Translations under genes and position numbers: made by a program
Part shown: positions 33,406-43,525 of the stretch, piece by piece
How positions within the stretch are numbered: the first letter of the stretch is position 1
Layout: the number at the start of each line of letters is the position of its first letter
Assembly: GCA_027449105.1 (NCBI GenBank)
Contig: DAIDMG010000007.1
Span: forward strand, 1 to 43,893
Length of the DNA: 43,893 nt
Direction: 5' to 3'
DNA from: Acidiphilium sp.
GTDB lineage: Bacteria; Pseudomonadota; Alphaproteobacteria; Acetobacterales; Acetobacteraceae
Notes under the pieces: generated by a model
Told to the model about the DNA's origin: nothing
Database searches by the model: none
The model's input: only the letters and a program-made list of their open reading frames with translations

Positions 33406-35255
33406 CGGGATGTTGTTGCATTTGATACCTGGCGCACGTTACGAATGGCGCCGGTAGCCGCGCTCGTTGTTAAAGCAGCATATGCCTGGAGAGCCGGAGA
33501 GACTCGCCTTTCGCGATGGACGGGTTTATAACCACTCCTTCTTTGTTTTTCCTTGCGTTTCGCAAGGATCTCCTCGTCGACTACAACATTAATTGCGCGC
33601 TTCGTAATATCGATAACGATGATATCGCCATCCTCGATAAGTGCGATTGAGCCGCCTGCAGCCGCCTCTGGCGAGATGTGACCCACAGACAGACCTGATG
33701 TCCCTCCGGAGAATCGACCATCAGTGATCAGCGCGCAGGCCTTACCTAAACCTTTGGACTTCAGGTAACTCGTGGGGTACAGCATTTCCTGCATACCGGG
33801 GCCGCCCTTTGGTCCTTCATAACGGATTACCACAACGTCGCCGGGTTGGACTTGGTCACCAAGAATTGCGGCAACGGCTTCATCCTGACTCTCAAACACG
33901 CGAGCGTGACCTTCAAAAGCCATACTGGATTGATCCACTCCCGCAGTCTTCACGATGGCGCCGTCGACGGCTATATTGCCGTACAATACGGCAAGTCCTC
34001 CATCTTTACTGAAGGCGTGCTCGGCGTCGCGGATGACACCATTAGCTCGGTCAAGGTCGAGACTGTCATAGTAACGGCTCTGGGAAAAAGCTTCGGTGCT
34101 ACGGACGCCGCCCGGGGCTGCAGCGTACAAGCGGGTGGCTTCTTCGTTTCCGCGCATCACATCCCATCGATCTAGTGCGGCGCCTAGGGTGCGTTCGTGC
34201 ACCGTTGCACACTCGCGGTGGATCAATCCTAGGCGGTCGAGCTCGCCAAGAATACCCATGACGCCGCCAGCGCGATGAACGTCCTCCATATGGACATCAG
34301 AGGCTGAGGGAGAGACCTTGCACAGGTTTGGTACTTGTCGCGACAGGCGATCAATATCGCGCATTGTGAAGTCAAGCTCCGCTTCGTGCGCCGCCGCCAG
34401 CAAATGTAGTACCGTATTGGTTGATCCGCCCATCGCGATGTCGAGAGCCATCGCGTTCTCGAAGGCACGAAAATTTGCGATTGCCCGAGGTAGTACTGAA
34501 ATCTCATCGTGTTCGTAATGGCGTCTTGCAAGATCAACGATTTGCCAGCCTGCCTCGACGAAGAGTTTGCGTCGGTCGGCATGAGTTGCAAGTAAGGATC
34601 CATTGCCCGGCAAAGCAAGGCCTAACGCTTCGGTTAGGCAGTTCATCGAATTTGCCGTGAACATTCCAGAACAAGAACCACAGGTTGGGCAGGCAGAGCG
34701 CTCCATCGTTACGGTTTCCGCGTCTGACTGAGTTGGGTCTGCTGCGGTTACCATAGCAGTAATCAGATCAATGGATTTCGTTTTTCCATCGGCAATATAT
34801 TTTCCTGCCTCCATTGGTCCGCCGGATATGAAGATCGTCGGAATGTTGAGCCGTAGCGCTGCCATTAACATTCCTGGCGTAATCTTGTCGCAATTTGAAA
34901 TGCACACCAGAGCGTCGGCGCAATGAGCATTGACCATGTATTCAACCGAGTCGGCAATTAGCTCCCGTGAGGGCAGTGAATAGAGCATCCCATCGTGGCC
35001 CATGGCAATACCGTCATCGATTGCAATCGTGTTGAACTCCTTGCCAACACCTCCAGCCGCTTCGATTTCCCGAGCCACCAGTTGTCCAAGATCCTTTAAA
35101 TGGACATGGCCGGGGACAAACTGAGTAAAGGAGTTTGCAATTGAAATGATTGGTTTTCCAAAATCACTGTCGCCCATGCCGGTGGCGCGCCACAGAGCGC
35201 GGGCGCCGGCCATATTGCGGCCGTGGGTCGTAGTACGCGAACGATAATGCGGCAT
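33402..35255 (-). CDS. ilvD: Dihydroxy-acid dehydratase (IlvD)
   Basis: An iron-sulfur dehydratase of branched-chain amino acid synthesis. The 617 residues match the long IlvD form: [40 protein letters not shown], cluster cysteines in [12 protein letters not shown] and [20 protein letters not shown], and [20 protein letters not shown] near the C-terminus. It is convergent with thiL, with a 3-4 base overlap of stop codons. It appears monocistronic. No leader peptide or attenuator is visible in the roughly 130 bases before it. Confidence 0.97.
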   Translation of the reverse strand: MPHYRSRTTTHGRNMAGARALWRATGMGDSDFGKPIISIANSFTQFVPGHVHLKDLGQLVAREIEAAGGVGKEFNTIAIDDGIAMGHDGMLYSLPSRELIADSVEYMVNAHCADALVCISNCDKITPGMLMAALRLNIPTIFISGGPMEAGKYIADGKTKSIDLITAMVTAADPTQSDAETVTMERSACPTCGSCSGMFTANSMNCLTEALGLALPGNGSLLATHADRRKLFVEAGWQIVDLARRHYEHDEISVLPRAIANFRAFENAMALDIAMGGSTNTVLHLLAAAHEAELDFTMRDIDRLSRQVPNLCKVSPSASDVHMEDVHRAGGVMGILGELDRLGLIHRECATVHERTLGAALDRWDVMRGNEEATRLYAAAPGGVRSTEAFSQSRYYDSLDLDRANGVIRDAEHAFSKDGGLAVLYGNIAVDGAIVKTAGVDQSSMAFEGHARVFESQDEAVAAILGDQVQPGDVVVIRYEGPKGGPGMQEMLYPTSYLKSKGLGKACALITDGRFSGGTSGLSVGHISPEAAAGGSIALIEDGDIIVIDITKRAINVVVDEEILAKRKEKQRRSGYKPVHRERRVSPALQAYAALTTSAATGAIRNVRQVSNATTSR

Positions 35256-35387
35256 TGTTCTTGCTCTCTGTACCAGATCTTATGGCAGTATAATCAAGGA
35301 CCAGAAAATGCGCCACCGTTGGTGATGCGGATTTAGGTAGCCCTCGATTATGGACTGGAATTTCACACAGGTTGTGGCAGTCCAGGG

Positions 35388-35612
35388 TTAGGCCTGTTGT
35401 CGGGCATTTTCGATGGCTGCTGTCAGTGCATGAACCCGCAGGGCCGAAGCTAGGGACGCATCTTGGGTGCGCGTGTTGTCGACAGCAGCAATAAGAGCGC
35501 CGAGGGTTGTCTCCTGCCGAGCGGCGATTAATGCCAGCACGTTCCAGAACTCAGACTCCAATGCAATGCTTGTCCGATGCCCGGAGACTGAAATGCTGCG
35601 TTTTTCTAGCAT
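35388..35612 (-). CDS. Ribbon-helix-helix domain protein
   Basis: The 74 residues match the small RHH_4-type protein family: RSISVSGHRTSIALESEFWN is the strand and first helix, ALIAARQETTLGALIAAVDN the second helix. Such proteins are usually dimeric DNA binders or parts of modules of unknown function. The ATG begins on the very base after the hpnN stop (gap zero), so it is co-transcribed and probably coupled to hpnN. Its target is unknown; autoregulation of the hpnN unit is a guess. Confidence 0.75.
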   Translation of the reverse strand: MLEKRSISVSGHRTSIALESEFWNVLALIAARQETTLGALIAAVDNTRTQDASLASALRVHALTAAIENARQQA

Positions 35613-38192
35613 CTATTTTCGTCTCGGCAAAGCATGCAAGAGGGCGGGAAGGAACAAAAAAGTCGAGATCAATGTTGCAAGCAGACTGAGAAGGAGAACG
35701 ATACCCATACTAGCCGTGCCCACGTTGTGCGATACCGCGAGTGATCCGAAAGCCGTCCCTGTAGTAAGGGCTGAGAAGAGCACGGCGCGGGCAGTGGCCG
35801 AACCAAGTAGGCGACGCATCCCCATACGCCAGTTCATTACGAAATAGATGTTGAACGACACACCTACGCCTAGCAGTAACGGGAGGGCGATGATATTTGC
35901 ATAGTTCAATGACAGCCCCGCCAAGTGCGCGAACAACGCCGTGAGCAGCGCTGATAGTGCTAAGGTCGCGATCACGACTCCGGCATCTCGTGCCGAGCGA
36001 AGAAAGACCAATAGTATCAGGCAGATCGCAATCGCTGCAAGTATAGCCGCTTCACGGAACGCACCAATGATCGTGCGTGACGTCGCAATTGCTGTTACTG
36101 CCGGGCCAGCGATGTCCGACGTTACCTTCTGGACCGCGTGAACGAAACGAGCAAGATCCCGCGAGTTTTCAGCGGAACTGGTGGGAATGACTTGGAGGCG
36201 TACCGATCCGTTGGGAAGAAACCAGTCCTTGAGAATTGAGTTTGGCAAAGATTGCTCGGTAATCAGCTTGGCTGAGAGAGCATCGCTCAGCTTTTGTAAT
36301 TCATCGGGAAGATACCCAGTTAATGCGGCATTCATGGCCATGATTGTGCCATCAGGGGCTTTGCTGACTTGGATCAGGAGGCGGCCGATTCCGTCGAGTG
36401 GCGACTGCTTTGGTAGGATGCCCCTGACCGCCTCAATTTTCTTTCCGGCATCAAGTGCAGCGGCCCGGATTGTTGCGGCTGTTGGCACAGTTGGAGCACC
36501 AGCAACTAGCAAAGATGGTGCAAGGATTTGTTTTGCTTGCCGGATCATTTCAAGTTTCGTTGATTGGTCCTCCGGCACAAATGTCGCGCCTGAAATAACA
36601 CGATCAACCTCTGGAAGCTTTGCAAGTCTGGTTGTAAGAATCCGGGCCGCAGAGAGCGATGGGGCAAGAGCGGTAATGTAAAACGGGTTTGTAATGCTGT
36701 TTCCGGTCAGCTGGCGCAGCGTACGCATTGCTTCAGTATTCTGATTCTGCGTATCAAGTGGGTTTGCATCAAACTGCAGCGTTGTTGCGGCAACCGTTCC
36801 AAACATTGCAAGCCCTGCAAAGCTAATTAGAATTGGGCGGCGATGCTTCGTAATCTGATAATCCACCCAATCCCCTAACGGGAAGCCGATACGCTGGGCC
36901 TCTCCAGTTGGCTTCGTAATTGTGAGTAGTGCTGGCAGTAGGGTGATCGTGCAGAAAAGAGCGATAAACATGCCGACGCCCGCGATCAGCCCGAGTTCAG
37001 CGACACCGATGAAGTTAGTTGGTACGAACGCGAGGAAGCCGGTAGCCGTGGCGACTGCGGCAAGTGCGATCTGTACTCCAGCCTCTCGTGCCGCCGCAAG
37101 CATTGCCAAGGCTGGTTTATGTATGCGGAACCGAGCATCGCGCAACCGAACACAAAACTGGATGGCGAAATCAACTGCCAGGCCGACGAAGAGGATAGCA
37201 AAGGCCACGGAAATCAGATTCAGTCTGCCAATTGCAAGTGCAGCGAAGCCAACCGTCAAGATGAGGCCAGCGATCAGGGTCCCGAGAATCGGAAAAATCA
37301 TTCTCCATGAGCGCACCGCCAGAGTCAGCCAAAGACTGATCAGTGCAACGCTAACAACCAGACCAAGGAACATGCCCTCGGTCAGCGAGGCGAATTGCTC
37401 GTCGGACAGTGGTATTTGGCCGGTATAATTGACGGTTGCAGCACCTGACTTTACTTCTGGAAGCGCCGCAATAATGCGCCGCAGCACTCGGGTTGCGGCC
37501 CCGCCGGGTTCCAGTGAGCTGTGATCAAGGGCTGGATGGATGAGCACGAAACGAAGACCGTTTTGCTCGGCGTTAAGCGATGGCATCACTAGATTTTGCC
37601 AGGACAGTGGTTGCGGGCGGCCTGCTAGCGATTGCTGCAGGGCAGCTTCGAACATCCTTAGCTCTGTGTCGTAGGGCTTGAGGTCGGCTTGACCCGCCTT
37701 AACTCCTTGTGCAATCAGACCCAGTGATTTGAAAAGACCTGCGGCGCTGGGGTCCGCTGCTAACTGGCCGAGGAACGGTTGTGCTTCTATTATGTTGTTC
37801 AATAGCGTGGCGAGCTTGGCCTCCGGTAATAGCAAGAGACCTTCTTGGCGATAGAAAGGACCGCTTCCCGGCCGGCTGACGTCAATGAAATGACGTGGAT
37901 CCTTTGCGATCGCTCCGGCAAGGCCTTTTGCCGTTTCGTCGGCTTGTTCAGGTGTGCGAGCTCGGACAACGGCGACAATTAAGTTATTGAACTGCGGGAA
38001 CGCCCGTTCGAAACGGATCTGCTGCTGGCGCCAAGGCAAGGAGGCTGCGAACAAATTAGAGGTGTTCGTGTCGATGCCCAGATAACGCACCGAAACGATA
38101 AGCGACAACAGGATCGCCACGACGTACAGAAGTACAATGAGGGGGGCACGGCGTTGGCTGCCGGCCACCACATTGAGTATCGCTTTAGTCAT
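35613..38192 (-). CDS. hpnN: Hopanoid-associated RND transporter HpnN
   Basis: An inner-membrane RND/MMPL-type transporter that moves hopanoids toward the outer membrane. The 859 residues have an N-terminal membrane helix (IVLLYVVAILLSLIVSVRYL), a large periplasmic loop (about 55-270), five more helices with VGLAVDFAIQFCVRLRDARF, a second periplasmic loop and a final helix set with LPLLLGVGVSFNIYFVMNWR. The duplicated 6+6 helix layout and length fit HpnN. No squalene-hopene cyclase or other hpn gene is in the window. Confidence 0.9.
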   Translation of the reverse strand: MTKAILNVVAGSQRRAPLIVLLYVVAILLSLIVSVRYLGIDTNTSNLFAASLPWRQQQIRFERAFPQFNNLIVAVVRARTPEQADETAKGLAGAIAKDPRHFIDVSRPGSGPFYRQEGLLLLPEAKLATLLNNIIEAQPFLGQLAADPSAAGLFKSLGLIAQGVKAGQADLKPYDTELRMFEAALQQSLAGRPQPLSWQNLVMPSLNAEQNGLRFVLIHPALDHSSLEPGGAATRVLRRIIAALPEVKSGAATVNYTGQIPLSDEQFASLTEGMFLGLVVSVALISLWLTLAVRSWRMIFPILGTLIAGLILTVGFAALAIGRLNLISVAFAILFVGLAVDFAIQFCVRLRDARFRIHKPALAMLAAAREAGVQIALAAVATATGFLAFVPTNFIGVAELGLIAGVGMFIALFCTITLLPALLTITKPTGEAQRIGFPLGDWVDYQITKHRRPILISFAGLAMFGTVAATTLQFDANPLDTQNQNTEAMRTLRQLTGNSITNPFYITALAPSLSAARILTTRLAKLPEVDRVISGATFVPEDQSTKLEMIRQAKQILAPSLLVAGAPTVPTAATIRAAALDAGKKIEAVRGILPKQSPLDGIGRLLIQVSKAPDGTIMAMNAALTGYLPDELQKLSDALSAKLITEQSLPNSILKDWFLPNGSVRLQVIPTSSAENSRDLARFVHAVQKVTSDIAGPAVTAIATSRTIIGAFREAAILAAIAICLILLVFLRSARDAGVVIATLALSALLTALFAHLAGLSLNYANIIALPLLLGVGVSFNIYFVMNWRMGMRRLLGSATARAVLFSALTTGTAFGSLAVSHNVGTASMGIVLLLSLLATLISTFLFLPALLHALPRRK

Positions 38193-38260
38193 CGATTTGA
38201 TCCCAGTATTTGGTCAGATAGGTTTATGTTGCAGCCAAGAACAGTTCGCGCGGGAAACCG

Positions 38261-39289
38261 TCAGCTCTTCACCAGTTGCTCCGGCACAACGAAACCATGT
38301 TTACGTAGCTCTGGGGCGGCTCCAGGGTGAATTTCGATTGCATCGACTGCGTGTAGCCAGTCGCTTGGCGGTGGCACTACAACACCCGCTGCACTGAGTA
38401 GGGCACGCTGATTAGCGAGGGCGGCATTGGTCAATGATGCAGCGAGCGAATCCGGGAGGTCGGCGCGGCTCAACGCCAGCGCCGCCGAGCCCACCGTCGC
38501 TACAGATTCTGAAAGGGCGGGGAGGGCTGACCGCGCTATAATAGATGGTGTCAAGCCGGTTACACTCCGGCACATTGCCTTGGCTTCGGCATCATTACAC
38601 CCGATCAGAGTATAACGGCCGGAGAGAGCGGCTGATTCAATCGCGCGTAACGGGGACACCCCGAAAAATGCGCACGCGTCAAGCCCACCACCTGCTAGAT
38701 CAGCAATCTGCTCCGCAAACCCACCTTCTTGGTATCTTCGAGGCGCAATACGGAGTGCGCGTAGCAAATCAGGCACCAGAACAGCACTGGCACTTCCGGC
38801 GGGGCCTATACCGATGCACGCGTTATCCAAATCGACCAGCCGCTTTATACCGCGGTCTTCCGGTGTGACCACTTGCAGTTGCTGGTCGCAAACGGGGAAG
38901 AGGGCGCGAAATCCATGCATAGCTAAGCCACCCGTCCAGGTGGAAGTACCAGTCCATGCCTCACTGGCAACTACCAGGCTGGCGAAACCAATGTCCACGG
39001 CGCGCTGCTCCAGCAGGAGAATATTGGCGGCGCTGCCACCGGAAACACGGAACGAGACAGGAACGCGGGTCTTTCGCTGCATCGCCATCGCAAGAGCCGG
39101 GCCATAGGTCGCAAACCCACATCCTGGGGAGCCGGTTGCCATCGCTAAGGCAGAAGGCATTGTTTGGAGCAACGCCGCAGAGCGTAGGCCGGCAAAGGAG
39201 CGACGTCCGCTAAACATTGCAGCCCCAACGAACATTGTGGCCAGAATTATGCGCCGCGAGGGTTTTGCCAGTGGCGAGCCATCCGCCAT
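38261..39289 (-). CDS. TAXI-family TRAP transporter substrate-binding protein
   Basis: A periplasmic binding protein. The 342 residues start with an RR-containing export signal (PSRRIILATMFVGAAMFSG), then GSPGCGFATYGPALAMAMQR. VSFRVSGGSAANILLLEQRA and VDIGFASLVVASEAW are typical of the TAXI group, as are LDNACIGIGPAGSASAVLVP and LAGGGLDACAFFGVSP. TRAP permease genes (DctQM-like) are not adjacent, so it is an orphan here, though its proximity to hpnN suggests an envelope role. A GGAGAAA ribosome site precedes the ATG. Confidence 0.8.
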   Translation of the reverse strand: MADGSPLAKPSRRIILATMFVGAAMFSGRRSFAGLRSAALLQTMPSALAMATGSPGCGFATYGPALAMAMQRKTRVPVSFRVSGGSAANILLLEQRAVDIGFASLVVASEAWTGTSTWTGGLAMHGFRALFPVCDQQLQVVTPEDRGIKRLVDLDNACIGIGPAGSASAVLVPDLLRALRIAPRRYQEGGFAEQIADLAGGGLDACAFFGVSPLRAIESAALSGRYTLIGCNDAEAKAMCRSVTGLTPSIIARSALPALSESVATVGSAALALSRADLPDSLAASLTNAALANQRALLSAAGVVVPPPSDWLHAVDAIEIHPGAAPELRKHGFVVPEQLVKS

Positions 39290-39426
39290 GATTTTTCTCC
39301 GATATCACGGGACGATCTATTTCGCCCATTGTTTCCATTTTTTGGCGTAGGCTCCGATTTCGGCCAATTCAGGGCAAACTTCAAGTCATTCGGAGAAGTT
39401 GCTTTTTGCTAGGAACGGCCGCAGAT

Positions 39427-40377
39427 TTATTCGAGTGATCGAGCTCGCTCGACAGCGGCGAGGAGGGCAGTACGAATACCGTTCTCCAAGGCCGAGTGCC
39501 CGGCATCCGGTATGATTGTCAGGCGTGCGTCTTGCCAGCCAGAGACGAGTTCAAAGGCACTGCAGGGCGGGCAAATCATATCGTAGCGGCCCTGTACGAT
39601 TTCACCCGGTATGCCCCGCAACGCTTCGAGATGGCCAAGCAGTCCCGCAGGGGGCAAAAACAGATCGTTTGCGAAGTAATGGGCCTCGATGCGTGCAAGG
39701 CCCAGAGCTGTGCGATCTTCAGCAAAAGCACCGACCGTGTCTATGTTTGGCATTAATGTCGAGCAGGAGCCTTCGTAAATCGACCAAGCTTTTGCCGCTG
39801 GAACGTGAACGGCAGGATCTGGATTATTTAGTCTTCTTGCATATGCATTCAAAATATCGTTACGCTCTGCCGCCGGGAGAAAATTCGTAAAGGCCTGGTA
39901 TGCGTCGGGAAAAAAGTGTCCTATCCCATGCAGAAACCAGTCAACCTCGTGTTTGCGCCCGAGAAAAATTCCACGTAGCACCATTCCCGCAACCCGGCTC
40001 GGACGCGACTCGGCGTATGCAAGCGCAAGGGTTGAACCCCAGGATCCCCCAAACAGTATGCACTTGCTAATACCAAGGAAATCAAGAAGCTTGTCGATGT
40101 CCTCAACCAGATGGGGTGTTGTGTTCGCCTCGATGCAGCCCAAAGGCGTCGAGCGCCCAGCGCCTCGCTGGTCAAACACAATTAAGCGCCAGATCTGCGG
40201 ATCGAAAAACCGCCTATGAACCGCGGCCGCGCCCGCACCAGGGCCGCCATGCAAGAATAAGATCGGTTTACCCCTAGGGTTCCCGACTTGCTCCCAATAC
40301 AGAACGTGACCGTCGCCGACCGGTAGAAATCCAGTCTGATATGGCCCTATTTCGGGGAAAAGGTCGCCACGGGGCAT
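39427..40377 (-). CDS. pip: Proline iminopeptidase (alpha/beta hydrolase)
   Basis: It releases N-terminal proline from peptides. The 316 residues show HGGPGAG at 43-49 (oxyanion hole), the nucleophile Ser112 in FGGSWGSTLALAYA, FDQRGAGRSTPLG, and the Asp and His in GRYDMICPP and DAGHSALENG. Length and motifs match the S33 family. It begins two bases after the stop of the DegT gene, as the last gene of that unit, though peptide degradation has no obvious link to polysaccharide synthesis. Confidence 0.93.
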   Translation of the reverse strand: MPRGDLFPEIGPYQTGFLPVGDGHVLYWEQVGNPRGKPILFLHGGPGAGAAAVHRRFFDPQIWRLIVFDQRGAGRSTPLGCIEANTTPHLVEDIDKLLDFLGISKCILFGGSWGSTLALAYAESRPSRVAGMVLRGIFLGRKHEVDWFLHGIGHFFPDAYQAFTNFLPAAERNDILNAYARRLNNPDPAVHVPAAKAWSIYEGSCSTLMPNIDTVGAFAEDRTALGLARIEAHYFANDLFLPPAGLLGHLEALRGIPGEIVQGRYDMICPPCSAFELVSGWQDARLTIIPDAGHSALENGIRTALLAAVERARSLE

Positions 40378-40379
40378 AT

Positions 40380-41516
40380 TTAGATGCTAATGAGAGCTGC
40401 AATGACACGCTCGACTTGTTCGTCAACGAGGTCAGGATGAATCGGTAGCGCTAAGATTCGGCGAGCTACAGTCTCAGCGGTGGGGAGAGATATACCATCA
40501 TGAGCATCGCGATAAGCCGGTTGATGGTGCAGAGGCTTCGGATAATACACGGCACTCGATATGCCTCGTTCTTGGAGCGCCGCCTGCGCAGCATCCCTTG
40601 CCGATGTACTCTCAAAAAGGACGGCGTAGATTGCCCACGCGCTAGTGCTATTTTCTACCCTGGTGGGTATTTTTACGGTTCCCCGAAGGCGGGCATCGTA
40701 GGTTTGGGCGATCTCCTCTCTCCGCGCCAGCTCGTTTTCAAAAATTTCGAGTTTTGCGAGAAGAACTGCAGCTTGGAGAGTATCAAGTCGGCCGTTGAGG
40801 CCAATACGCTGGACATCATACCGGGATGTGCCTTCTCCATGAGTTCGCAGAGACCTATACAAGGCTGCTCTGTCCATATTTTGCGTGAATAGAGCGCCAC
40901 CATCGCCGTAGGCGCCAAGCGGCTTAGAGGGAAAGAAGCTTGTCGCCGTCGCATCAGCCATATGGCCAAGTCTTTCGCCGTTCAGCGATGCTCCGAAAGC
41001 CTGCGCACAATCATCGAGAGTGAATAAGCCATACTGTGATGCTATACCATTAATCGTCTTCCAAGGGGCCGGTTGGCCGAATAAATCAACACCGATCACT
41101 GCACGAGGCCGCAATTTACCCTCGCGCAGGACCATCTTGATCCGCGCCTCCAAGTGCACTGGGTCTATCTGAAATGTATGCGGGTTGATGTCGACAAATA
41201 TAGGTTTTGCGCCGAGGAGAAGGGGAACTTCTGCCGTCGCGGTATATGTAAACGCGGGAAGGAACACGGCGTCGCCAGGACCAATTTGCTCAGCCATCAT
41301 CGCGATCTGTAAGGCATCTGTACCGGAACTTGTGCCAACGCAGTGTGCGGCTCCACAGAACTCCGCAAGTTTTTGCTCTAACTCGCCGACTTCTGGGCCA
41401 AGGATGAATTGGCCGTGTGCTAGCACAGTGCTGATGCGCTGCCGGAGCGAAGCGCCGAGGCGTGCCTGCTGTGCTGCAAGATCAAGAAACGCAACGGTTG
41501 GCGTTATGTGGTCCAT
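40380..41516 (-). CDS. DegT/DnrJ/EryC1/StrS-family sugar aminotransferase
   Basis: A PLP-dependent aminotransferase acting on keto-sugar nucleotides. The 378 residues run from MDHITPTVAFLDLAAQQARL, with GTSSGTDALQIAMMAEQIGP, FLPAFTYTATAEVPLLLGAK and the PLP lysine in SFFPSKPLGAYGDGGALFT. NGRLDTLQAAVLLAKLEIF and YPKPLHHQPAYRD follow. It starts inside the end of the dehydratase gene (13-base overlap), so the two probably act in sequence: 4,6-dehydration, then amination of a UDP-sugar for surface polysaccharide or glycosylation. The frame extends upstream to 41600 but the ATG at 41516 matches relatives. Confidence 0.92.
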   Translation of the reverse strand: MDHITPTVAFLDLAAQQARLGASLRQRISTVLAHGQFILGPEVGELEQKLAEFCGAAHCVGTSSGTDALQIAMMAEQIGPGDAVFLPAFTYTATAEVPLLLGAKPIFVDINPHTFQIDPVHLEARIKMVLREGKLRPRAVIGVDLFGQPAPWKTINGIASQYGLFTLDDCAQAFGASLNGERLGHMADATATSFFPSKPLGAYGDGGALFTQNMDRAALYRSLRTHGEGTSRYDVQRIGLNGRLDTLQAAVLLAKLEIFENELARREEIAQTYDARLRGTVKIPTRVENSTSAWAIYAVLFESTSARDAAQAALQERGISSAVYYPKPLHHQPAYRDAHDGISLPTAETVARRILALPIHPDLVDEQVERVIAALISI

Positions 41517-43441
41517 GATTTTCCTTGTCCGTATGGACTCGCTGCAGCGAGTTTTTGGTGGCCGTCGTACTCGGGAACCAGCCGCGCTAGTATTGCGCAT
41601 GCACCGACGGTATCGCCACGTCCGACCAGAACGGCAATTTCATCGAGCGCTCGGCCAATAAACGCCGAATCGGCAACTCGTGGCGCCGCCATGAGCAATC
41701 CTGGAAACTGAGTTCTAATGGGCTTTTCGTTGCCGTGAAATAATTCTTCAAAAAGTTTCTCGCCAGGGCGCAGGCCTGTATACCTGATTGCAATGTCTTG
41801 GTCCGGCTGTAGTCCAGCAAGGCGAATCATCTGCCGAGCCAGATCGACGATCTTTACTGGATCACCCATATCAAGGACGAAGATCCCGCCTTGCACGACC
41901 GGCAAGGCGGCTTCTGTCGAGCCAACGACAGAAGCCTGCAGCACAAGTGCGACGGCCTCGCGAACCGTCATGAAATATCGCCGCATATCGGGGTGCGTTA
42001 TAGTAAGCGGCCCGCCACGAGCGAGTTGACGGCGGAAAATTGGAACCACTGAGCCGGTTGAATCAAGCACATTTCCAAATCTGACAGTGACCGTCCGCAT
42101 TCCGCCTTTGACATTCTTGGCGGCAATGTCGAGCCCTTGCGCGTACATTTCTGCAAGGCGTTTTGTGGCCCCCATTACTGAAGATGGATTAACCGCTTTG
42201 TCAGTGGAGATAAGCACCATCAGTGTCGCGCCGGCTGCCCGTGCGGCATCGGCAACGTTTCTGGTTCCTAATGCGTTTGTGGCGATCCCCTCAAGCGGAT
42301 GTGCCTCGACCATTGGCACGTGCTTGAGGGCGGCTGCATGGAACACAAGTTCCGGCTGGTGCGCATCACAGACTCTGGCAATGCGGGCGGCATCGCGGAT
42401 ATCGGCGATAATGGGATCACGTGGTACGCTAGGGTCGCTTTCCGATAACTCAAGGTCGATGCGCCACAAAGCATACTCGCTTGCATCCAGAAGAGTTAGC
42501 CGGCTTGGCCCAAACCGGGCAACCTGGCGCGCAAGCTCCGAGCCGATCGAACCGCCCGCTCCAGTGACCAGGACACGCCGTCCCTGAATTAGCCGTGCCA
42601 TTCCCTCACGATCAAGTGCGACCTGGGGTCGATTCAGCAGATCTTCGATTGCGATGGGCCGAAGCGATATTGTGGTCGAGTCAGCGGTCGTGGGTGCAAG
42701 CGCGGTGGGATTTGGGGCTCGAGCGACGCGCAAGCCGAAACGCTCGGCGAGGGTAAGAATAGCGCGCAATGTGTCTCCGCCAACATCAGAACTGGCAATA
42801 ATTAGCAAAATCGGCAGTTCACTCGCTTTCTCAAGCTCCGTTAGTAAGGCATCAAGTCCATCGAGCGGCGCAAGAATCGGTACGTTATGAATTCGGCGCC
42901 CTGTCTCGCGTTCAGACGTCGAAATGAGACCTTGTACGCGATAATGTCGCTTAGCCTCTCTGCCCAAGGCGGCTAAGAACAGTTCTGCGGCTTCGCCGGC
43001 GCCGATCACTAGTGCCGACTCTGCGTCATCGCCACTGGTATCGGACCTTGTGCGTGCAACGCGATAGAGCAGGCGCGGTGTAATCAATGCGAGGCCAAAC
43101 GTGATGCTTAGCAGTGGTGGAAAACTTGATGAGGGTAACGGTATGCCGACTCCGATGAGTAGCAGGATAATCAACAACGCTCCGAGAATTGAGATGACAC
43201 CTATTGCCATCACGTCGGAGAGTGAGGTGAATCGCCAATATTGAAGGGCTAGGCCAAACGGGACGCCGATCAGCCAAATCACTGCGGCGCCGGCTAAGGG
43301 CAAAATGATGGGGTTGGGTACAGGGTGCGCGGGGTCGGCAAGCCAGGATGCCGCCACAACAGCAACGGCAGCCAGCAAGCCATCCAAGACGACGTTGATT
43401 GCAATGCGGATTTGACCGCGTGGAATCCCCACACCCATCAT
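41504..43441 (-). CDS. CapD/FlaA1-family membrane NDP-sugar 4,6-dehydratase
   Basis: It converts UDP-GlcNAc-type sugars to 4-keto-6-deoxy derivatives for surface glycans. The 645 residues have four hydrophobic segments (about 12-125). A first nucleotide-binding region (SALVIGAGEAAELFLAALGR) follows. The catalytic Rossmann domain starts at about residue 290 with VLVTGAGGSIGSELARQVAR. HAAALKHVPMVEAHPLEG, STDKAVNPSSVMGATKRLAE (with Lys as general base) and VRFGNVLDSTGSVVPIF are all typical. It is the first gene of a minus-strand unit with the aminotransferase and pip. Confidence 0.93.
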   Translation of the reverse strand: MMGVGIPRGQIRIAINVVLDGLLAAVAVVAASWLADPAHPVPNPIILPLAGAAVIWLIGVPFGLALQYWRFTSLSDVMAIGVISILGALLIILLLIGVGIPLPSSSFPPLLSITFGLALITPRLLYRVARTRSDTSGDDAESALVIGAGEAAELFLAALGREAKRHYRVQGLISTSERETGRRIHNVPILAPLDGLDALLTELEKASELPILLIIASSDVGGDTLRAILTLAERFGLRVARAPNPTALAPTTADSTTISLRPIAIEDLLNRPQVALDREGMARLIQGRRVLVTGAGGSIGSELARQVARFGPSRLTLLDASEYALWRIDLELSESDPSVPRDPIIADIRDAARIARVCDAHQPELVFHAAALKHVPMVEAHPLEGIATNALGTRNVADAARAAGATLMVLISTDKAVNPSSVMGATKRLAEMYAQGLDIAAKNVKGGMRTVTVRFGNVLDSTGSVVPIFRRQLARGGPLTITHPDMRRYFMTVREAVALVLQASVVGSTEAALPVVQGGIFVLDMGDPVKIVDLARQMIRLAGLQPDQDIAIRYTGLRPGEKLFEELFHGNEKPIRTQFPGLLMAAPRVADSAFIGRALDEIAVLVGRGDTVGACAILARLVPEYDGHQKLAAASPYGQGKSWTT

Positions 43442-43525
43442 TTAACCTCTGTAGCGGATCAAGGGCAAGAAGTCATTGCGTCGCCGTGATCTCTCTGTCG
43501 GGCGCTGCTCTTTGATAAAAGAGCC
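43442..43525. other. Upstream region of the dehydratase gene with a hairpin
   Basis: GCTCTTT (43507-43513) and AAAGAGC (43518-43524) form a seven-base-pair hairpin with a GATA loop, directly before the IS1595 terminal motif. The promoter of the minus-strand polysaccharide unit should lie here, close to the insertion. Confidence 0.35.
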
